From Solirubrobacter taibaiensis (lineage in GTDB: Bacteria; Actinomycetota; Thermoleophilia; Solirubrobacterales; Solirubrobacteraceae), in the NCBI GenBank assembly GCA_027587225.1, contig JAPDDQ010000029.1:36498-100497 (forward strand): 64,000 nt of DNA, given 5' to 3'. Position numbers and translations under genes: made by a program. The notes beneath the pieces were generated by a model. The model worked only from the letters and a program-made list of their open reading frames with translations. It did no database searches and was not told where the DNA came from. Each line of letters opens with the position of its first letter. Position 1 is the first letter of the stretch. Below are positions 59,195-64,000 of this stretch, piece after piece.

Positions 59195-61104
59195 GCAAGC
59201 TCCTCAAGGTGCTGATGCTCGCGCTGGCGCTCGTCCTCGTGGGGACGGCCGGCGTGGCTGACGCCAAATCACGGGCGGTGGTCCTCTTCGACCCCGAGCT
59301 CGACGATCAGAACACGCTGATCCGCTACCTGCTGTACGCGACCGACTTCGACACGCAGGGGATCATCTACCAGAGCAGCGGCGTGCACTGGAAGGGCGAC
59401 GGGCAAGGCACGCTGTGGACCGTCGCCGGGCGCGAGTACGCGAGCCGCAACCTGTGCCCGTGCACCTCGTGGCGCTGGAAGCCGGGCGAGCGCTTCATGG
59501 AGGAGGCGGTCGACATCTACGAGCAGGTCTATCCCAACCTGAAGGTCCACGACGCCGAGTACCCGACGCCGGCTTCGCTGCGCTCGAAGATCCTCAACGG
59601 CAACATCGAGTTCGACACCGACATCTCCAAGGACACGCCGGGCTCGAACAAGATCAAGGAGCTGCTGCTCGACGACGTGCCCGGTCCGCTGTACCTGCTG
59701 ACCGGCGCCGGCCACAGCAGCGTCGCGCGCGCCCTGAAGTCGATCAAGCAGCAGTACGAGGGCACGCCCGAGTGGCCCGCGATCTACGCCAAGGTCTCGC
59801 GCAAGGCCAAGATCCAGTCCTGGGGCGACCAGGACAACACGTACGCGACGTACATCCGGCCGAACTTCCCGGAGATCTTCTACCGCAACATGTCGGCCGG
59901 TGTGTGGGGCTACGGCGCCCGCAACTCGATCCTGGCCGCCGACCGGTACCTGCTCGATCCGGCCTGGATGCAGAACTGGGTCTCCAAGGTCGGCCCGTTC
60001 GGCCCGTTCTACCGCGTGTGGGGCGACGGCAAGCAGATGGTCGCGGGCGACATCTTCGATTACTTCGGCGAACGCGGCCTCACGAGCGCCGAGCTGACGG
60101 CGAAGGGCTACGCCGTCTGGACCGCTCCTCAGGCCCCGGACTCGTGGATCTCCGAGGGCGACACGCCGATCATGATGAACAACCTCGACAACGGGCTCCG
60201 CGCCGACGAGGACCACTCCTACGGCGGCTGGGGTGGCCGCAACGCGGCGGACGTGAACCCGGCGACGGGCACGGCCAACACCGCCTACTCGGCCTCGCGC
60301 TGGTTCAACGCCGCGCAGCAGGACTTCGCCGCCCGCATGCAGTGGACGGTCAAGTCCAACTACGCGGACGCCAACCACCGGCCGGTCGTGAACGTCAACG
60401 GTCCTTTGAACGTGACGGCCGCGCCGGGGGAGACCGTGCGCCTGTCGGCCACGGCTTCGGACCCCGACGGCAACGCGCTCACCACCAAGTGGTGGCAGTA
60501 CACGGACGCCGACACGTACACCGGTGCTGTCGCGCTGACCACGCCGGACACGCTCTCGACCAGCTTCGAGGTGCCGGCGGGCTCGGTCGTCCCGCCCAAC
60601 GCGGTTCCGGGCCAGACCATCCACCTGATCCTCGAGGTCACCGACAACGGCGCGCCCGCGCTGAAGGCCTACCAGCGCGTGATCGTCACGGTCAGCGCCC
60701 GTTCCACGCAGTACGCGGCGGCCACCGTCGCGCCGGTGTTGTCGGTGTCGCTGGGCGCGGCGCCGAACCTCGGCGCGTTGGTCCCGGGGACGGCTCGCGC
60801 CTACACCGGCACGAGCACGGCCACGGTCACCTCGACCGCGGGTGAAGCGGTGCTCAGCGTGCAGGACCTCGCGCCGAGCAACACCGGACGGCTGGTGAAC
60901 GGGGCGTTCGCGCTCACGCAACCGCTGCAGGTCAACGGCGCCGCGCTGAGCGGTGCCCCGGTCGCCGTGAAGACGTACACCGGGCCGGTCACGGCCGACG
61001 CGACGACGTTGACGTACTCGCAGAACGTGCTGGCCACGGACACCTTGCGGTCCGGCTCGTACGGCAAGGCGCTCACGTACACCCTCTCCACCACCACGCC
61101 ATGA
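59191..61104 (+). CDS. Secreted nucleoside-hydrolase-like (DUF1593/Sde182) protein
   Basis: The 637-residue protein has a signal peptide (LLKVLMLALALVLVGTAGVA) and a nucleoside-hydrolase-like domain (about 27-390) with the metal motif DPELDDQNTLIRYLLYATDF. A Sde182 C-terminal beta domain follows (about 405-500; SDPDGNALTTKWWQYTDADT), and a final ~120-residue beta domain ends in LRSGSYGKALTYTLSTT. Nucleoside-hydrolase folds cleave furanoside bonds, so a secreted furanosidase is plausible. It overlaps the binding-protein stop (ATGA), placing it in the sugar operon. The substrate is unproven. Confidence 0.9.
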   Translation: MSKLLKVLMLALALVLVGTAGVADAKSRAVVLFDPELDDQNTLIRYLLYATDFDTQGIIYQSSGVHWKGDGQGTLWTVAGREYASRNLCPCTSWRWKPGERFMEEAVDIYEQVYPNLKVHDAEYPTPASLRSKILNGNIEFDTDISKDTPGSNKIKELLLDDVPGPLYLLTGAGHSSVARALKSIKQQYEGTPEWPAIYAKVSRKAKIQSWGDQDNTYATYIRPNFPEIFYRNMSAGVWGYGARNSILAADRYLLDPAWMQNWVSKVGPFGPFYRVWGDGKQMVAGDIFDYFGERGLTSAELTAKGYAVWTAPQAPDSWISEGDTPIMMNNLDNGLRADEDHSYGGWGGRNAADVNPATGTANTAYSASRWFNAAQQDFAARMQWTVKSNYADANHRPVVNVNGPLNVTAAPGETVRLSATASDPDGNALTTKWWQYTDADTYTGAVALTTPDTLSTSFEVPAGSVVPPNAVPGQTIHLILEVTDNGAPALKAYQRVIVTVSARSTQYAAATVAPVLSVSLGAAPNLGALVPGTARAYTGTSTATVTSTAGEAVLSVQDLAPSNTGRLVNGAFALTQPLQVNGAALSGAPVAVKTYTGPVTADATTLTYSQNVLATDTLRSGSYGKALTYTLSTTTP

Positions 61105-63641
61105 AAAGACTCCTGCTGTTGCTGGTCGCCGCGCTGGTCCTCGCCGCGCCGGCCCAAGCCGCCAAGCCGCGCACGATCCTCACGACGGACGGTGAGGTCG
61201 ACGACATCGACACGATGATCCGCTGGTTCCTGTACGCGAACGAGATGGAACCGGTCGGGCTCGTCTACAGCAGCTCGCAGTGGCACTGGAAGGGCGACGG
61301 GAAGGGCACGCTGTACACCTCGGAGACGCGCGGCGGCGCCCCGCGCACCAGCCTGCGCTGGGTCCGCGGGCTCGAGTGCGACCGGCCGACGGTCCCGTGT
61401 ACGAACCCGAATCCGGACGAGACGTGGATCCAGGAGTTGATCGACCTCTACGGGCAGAGCTACGACACGCTCAAGCAGCACGACCCGAGCTATCCGACGC
61501 CGGCGCACCTGAAGAGCCTGGTGCGGATCGGCAACATCGAGTTCGAGGGCGAGATGGCGAAGGACACGGCCGGCTCGGACCTGATCAAGGACGTGCTGCT
61601 CGACAACGATCCGTCGCCGGTGTACCTGCAGATCTGGGGTGGCACGAACACGGTCGCGCGGGCACTGAAGTCGATCGAGGACCAGTACAAGGGCACGCCG
61701 CAGTGGGACGCGATCTACGACAAGGTGTCCAAGAAGGCCGTCATCTACACGGTGCTCGACCAGGACATCACCTACAACCGCTACGTGTTGCCGAACTGGC
61801 CGAAGATCCGCGTGATCTACAACGCCGATCAGTTCTGGAGCTTCGCCTACCAGTGGCGCTCGCGCGTGCCGCTGGAGCTGCGGCCGTACCTGCAGGGCCC
61901 GTGGATGCGGGAGAACATCCTCACCGGGCACGGCCCGCTGATGGCCAAGTACTACAGCTACGGCGACGGCCGCGTGATCCCGGGTGACGAGTCCGATCAC
62001 CGGCAGGGGCTCGACATGAACCCCGCGACGATGAACGACTTCATCTCCGAGGGCGACACGCCGGCGTACCTGCACCTGATGGATACGGGCCTGCGCAGCC
62101 TGGACAACCCGACCTGGGGTGGCTGGGGTGGGCGCTTCACGCAGAGCCCCACCAACGCGTACCGGGTGGAGGACCTGCCCAACACGCGTGACTTCAACCC
62201 GTACGCGGTGACCACCACGACCGTGACGACACCCGCTGCGGCCGGGGCCACGAGCATCAACGTGGCCAGCGTCGGTCCGATCGGCGTGGGCCTGCCGATC
62301 ACGATCGGCACGCAGACGCGGACGCCGGCCACGGTCGGCACCGCGCAGGGGGCGAACACGACGTTGCTCACGGCCGCCGCGGTCGGCGCGACGAACATCA
62401 AGGTGCCGAGCATCAACGGGTTCGTCGTCGGCCAGAAGATCCTGCTCAACACCGGCGCCGGGCTGCAGACGCCGACGGTCACCGAGATCGGCACCGCGGG
62501 TGTCGCGACGGCGCTGGCCGGGGCGCATGTGGTGGGCGCGACGAACATCAAGGTCGCGTCGGTGAACAACCTCGCCGTCGGGGACACGCTGACCGTCGAC
62601 AACGGCGCCAACGTCGAGACGGTCACGATCACGAGCGTGGGCACCGCGGGTGCGACCGGCACGGGCGTGGGGATCACGCCGGCGCTCGCGCTCGCGCACA
62701 ACAACAACGCCGCGGTGCGCGACCAGAGCAAGCCGGGCACCGGCATCACGTTCACGCCGGCGCTGGCGGCGGCGCAGGCGATGAACACCGGCGTCCGCGG
62801 TGCGGGCTCCGGGGTGACGCTCACCGAGCCGCTGAGTGAAGCGGTCCCGGCCGGGACCGTGATCTCCAGCAACTGGAACACGACCTACCCGCAGACGCGC
62901 TGGGTGGACGTGATCCAGAACGACTGGGCGGCCCGAGCCGACTGGCTGGTCAAGAGCTACGACGACGCCAACCACGCGCCCACGGTCACCACGCCGCATC
63001 CCGACATGGTGTTCGCGCCCGGGCAGCGGGTCGCGCTCGACGGCGCGGCGTTGGACCCGGACGGCGACGCGGTCACGTTCAAGTGGTGGCAGTACTACGA
63101 GGCCGACACCTACGCCGGCCGGATCGCGATCGACGGTGCCGCGACGCGCAACGCGAGCTTCGTGGTGCCCAGCGACGCCAAGCCCGGCGACACGATCCAC
63201 GCGATTCTCGAGGTCAAGGACGCGGGCACGCCCGCGCTCACCAAGTACCAGCGGGTCGTGGTCACGGTCGGCACGAACGTGCCGGGCACCGTCGGCGGCA
63301 CGGTGCCGGCGACGCTCTCGCTGACGCTGGGCGCTCCGGCGACGTTCGGCGCGTTCACGCCGGGCGTGGAGAAGGAGTACACGGCTACGACCGACGCGAC
63401 CGTCATCTCGACGGCCGGCGACGCCGCGCTGTCGGTGTCGGCGCCCGGCCACCTGACCAACGGGGCGTTCTCGATGCCTGAGCCGCTCCGGGTGGAGCTG
63501 GCGAAGACGGCGTGGACGGCGCCGGTGTCCAACGAGAAGGTCGGTGTGACCTTCAAGCAGCTCGTGAAGGCCGGTGACGCGTTGCGGACCGGGACGTACG
63601 CGAAGACGCTCACGTTCACGCTGTCCACGACGGCGCCGTAG
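61101..63641 (+). CDS. Secreted nucleoside-hydrolase-like protein with repeat insertion
   Basis: The 846-residue paralogue has a signal peptide, the NH-like motif LTTDGEVDDIDTMIRWFLYA, and the same order of domains as the preceding protein. Its NH-like domain is interrupted after GGWGGR by a ~220-residue insertion of about three repeats (VGATNIKV...VG), before NDWAARADWLVKSYDDANH. The Sde182 domain (DPDGDAVTFKWWQYYEADTY) and the final domain (RTGTYAKTLTFTLSTTAP) follow. ATG 61101 overlaps the upstream stop. Probably a furanosidase-like hydrolase with an added adhesion or binding module. Confidence 0.9.
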   Translation: MKRLLLLLVAALVLAAPAQAAKPRTILTTDGEVDDIDTMIRWFLYANEMEPVGLVYSSSQWHWKGDGKGTLYTSETRGGAPRTSLRWVRGLECDRPTVPCTNPNPDETWIQELIDLYGQSYDTLKQHDPSYPTPAHLKSLVRIGNIEFEGEMAKDTAGSDLIKDVLLDNDPSPVYLQIWGGTNTVARALKSIEDQYKGTPQWDAIYDKVSKKAVIYTVLDQDITYNRYVLPNWPKIRVIYNADQFWSFAYQWRSRVPLELRPYLQGPWMRENILTGHGPLMAKYYSYGDGRVIPGDESDHRQGLDMNPATMNDFISEGDTPAYLHLMDTGLRSLDNPTWGGWGGRFTQSPTNAYRVEDLPNTRDFNPYAVTTTTVTTPAAAGATSINVASVGPIGVGLPITIGTQTRTPATVGTAQGANTTLLTAAAVGATNIKVPSINGFVVGQKILLNTGAGLQTPTVTEIGTAGVATALAGAHVVGATNIKVASVNNLAVGDTLTVDNGANVETVTITSVGTAGATGTGVGITPALALAHNNNAAVRDQSKPGTGITFTPALAAAQAMNTGVRGAGSGVTLTEPLSEAVPAGTVISSNWNTTYPQTRWVDVIQNDWAARADWLVKSYDDANHAPTVTTPHPDMVFAPGQRVALDGAALDPDGDAVTFKWWQYYEADTYAGRIAIDGAATRNASFVVPSDAKPGDTIHAILEVKDAGTPALTKYQRVVVTVGTNVPGTVGGTVPATLSLTLGAPATFGAFTPGVEKEYTATTDATVISTAGDAALSVSAPGHLTNGAFSMPEPLRVELAKTAWTAPVSNEKVGVTFKQLVKAGDALRTGTYAKTLTFTLSTTAP
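62245..62700 (+). repeat. Three ~48-residue repeats inserted in the NH-like domain
   Basis: Units start at about 62245 (AGATSINVASVG), 62386 (VGATNIKVPSING) and 62531 (VGATNIKVASVNN), each with a following VG(L/Q/D) turn and TGA/NGA-type end. They code for a beta-rich module placed between GGWGGR and NDWAAR of the host domain. Confidence 0.8.
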
Positions 63642-63662
63642 CGGGTCCGGTCACGGCGCGGC

Positions 63663-63668
63663 TATCGT
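63663..63668 (+). promoter_or_regulatory. Putative -10 element (TATCGT)
   Basis: TATCGT lies 9 nt before GTG 63678 of the ThrE-type gene, after the sugar operon's last stop (63641). Confidence 0.4.
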
Positions 63669-63677
63669 GGCCGCGCC

Positions 63678-64000
63678 GTGACCTCTCCGCGGGAGCTGCT
63701 GCTGGAACTCGGTGTCGCCGCGCTCGCCGCCGGGCGGCCGGTGCACGAGGTCGAGGCCGAGGTGCGTGGCGTCGCGGCCTCGCTCGGCTATCCGGACGCG
63801 CGGGTGGCCGGGACGCCGACGGGCATGTTCATCAGCCTCAGCCCGGGCGGTTCGGCGGCCTTCAACACGGTCGGCGCGCCGCTGCGGTTCGACCAAGCGG
63901 CCGAGGTGGAGGAGATCACGGCCGCTCTGCTGGGTCGGCCGGCCGCGCCGGCGCCGCGCGACGGAGGCGCCGCCTCGGGCGGCCGCGCCGCGCCGCGCGC
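63678..64000 (+). CDS. ThrE-type threonine/serine exporter, 5' part
   Basis: The open frame runs off the window. The first ~107 residues (PRELLLELGVAALAAGRPVH, EVEAEVRGVAASLGYPDARV, GTPTGMFISLS) match the cytoplasmic N-terminal domain of ThrE/DUF1212 exporters, which continue with ten membrane helices not visible here. GTG 63678 has a -10-like hexamer 9 nt upstream. Confidence 0.75.
   Translation, partial: MTSPRELLLELGVAALAAGRPVHEVEAEVRGVAASLGYPDARVAGTPTGMFISLSPGGSAAFNTVGAPLRFDQAAEVEEITAALLGRPAAPAPRDGGAASGGRAAPR

Noticed and set aside
62245..62700. Possible CRISPR-like repeats
   Set aside because: The repeats are about 145 bp, diverged, and in frame within a protein gene.
60801..63452. An 883-residue open frame on the minus strand
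   Set aside because: Antisense shadow of the NH-like genes, rich in Arg, Asp and His with no domain; typical of high-GC DNA.
1..64000. Mobile element, prophage or genomic island boundary
   Set aside because: No transposase, integrase, tRNA-linked repeat or clear base-composition shift was seen.

Overview
The window comes from a very GC-rich actinobacterial chromosome. GTG starts are frequent, neighbouring genes often share ATGA/GTGA stop-start overlaps, and convergent genes often overlap by a few bases. Many secreted proteins carry Fn3, RTX or MopE-type modules, and there are large LuxR-type ATPase regulators and ECF sigma factors. This gene mix resembles Thermoleophilia (Solirubrobacter/Conexibacter-like soil bacteria). 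That placement is inferred from style and content, because no rRNA is present. At least eleven genes have a TANNNT hexamer 6-10 nt before the start codon, which suggests widespread leaderless transcription. I see no tRNA, rRNA, CRISPR array, transposase or phage gene.

Region 1 (1-17.8 kb) is mixed housekeeping and accessory content. It holds a cupin, a PLP decarboxylase, secreted proteins, two FAD monooxygenases and a family-5 solute-binding protein. A three-gene signalling cluster (STAS-PAS, a small STAS-like protein, an EAL phosphodiesterase) is followed by an RTX protein, an AOC-like secreted protein, a 946-residue LuxR-type ATPase regulator, and a tandem pair of LuxR regulators whose receiver domains lack the phosphoacceptor Asp. 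Region 2 (17.8-29 kb) has a class V aminotransferase, a GAF-domain gene remnant, a cobalamin riboswitch controlling metE plus a second MetE-like zinc methyltransferase, an ECF41-type sigma factor facing a CMD-family gene across a mirror-image promoter pair, an SDR, two tiny secreted peptides and hemW. Region 3 (29-41 kb) holds PBP2, NAD kinase, transport and detoxification genes, an ArsR/SRPBCC pair, and a secreted M28 peptidase preceded by an intergenic region rich in inverted repeats.

Region 4 (41-47 kb) contains the most unusual protein: an intracellular-looking trypsin-like protease fused to a DRGH-type nonspecific nuclease. It lies directly downstream of a Thg1-type 3'-5' polymerase gene, which itself overlaps a DUF418 membrane protein gene. 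Region 5 (46.9-49.7 kb) is a Fur-family regulator divergent from a CbiM-CbiQ-CbiO cobalt/nickel ECF transporter, with a perfect 7-7-7 palindrome between them.

Region 6 (49.75-63.6 kb) is one long, tightly coupled operon behind a consensus TTGACA-N17-TATAAA promoter. It encodes a TIM-barrel sugar isomerase, split transketolase, FGGY kinase, SorC regulator, DUF2291 protein, a complete ribose-type ABC importer and two secreted nucleoside-hydrolase-like (DUF1593/Sde182) proteins. The enzyme set matches the non-oxidative D-apiose pathway. This makes the two secreted proteins candidate furanosidases feeding that pathway, a link I regard as the best lead for an undescribed system. The window ends inside a ThrE-type exporter gene.
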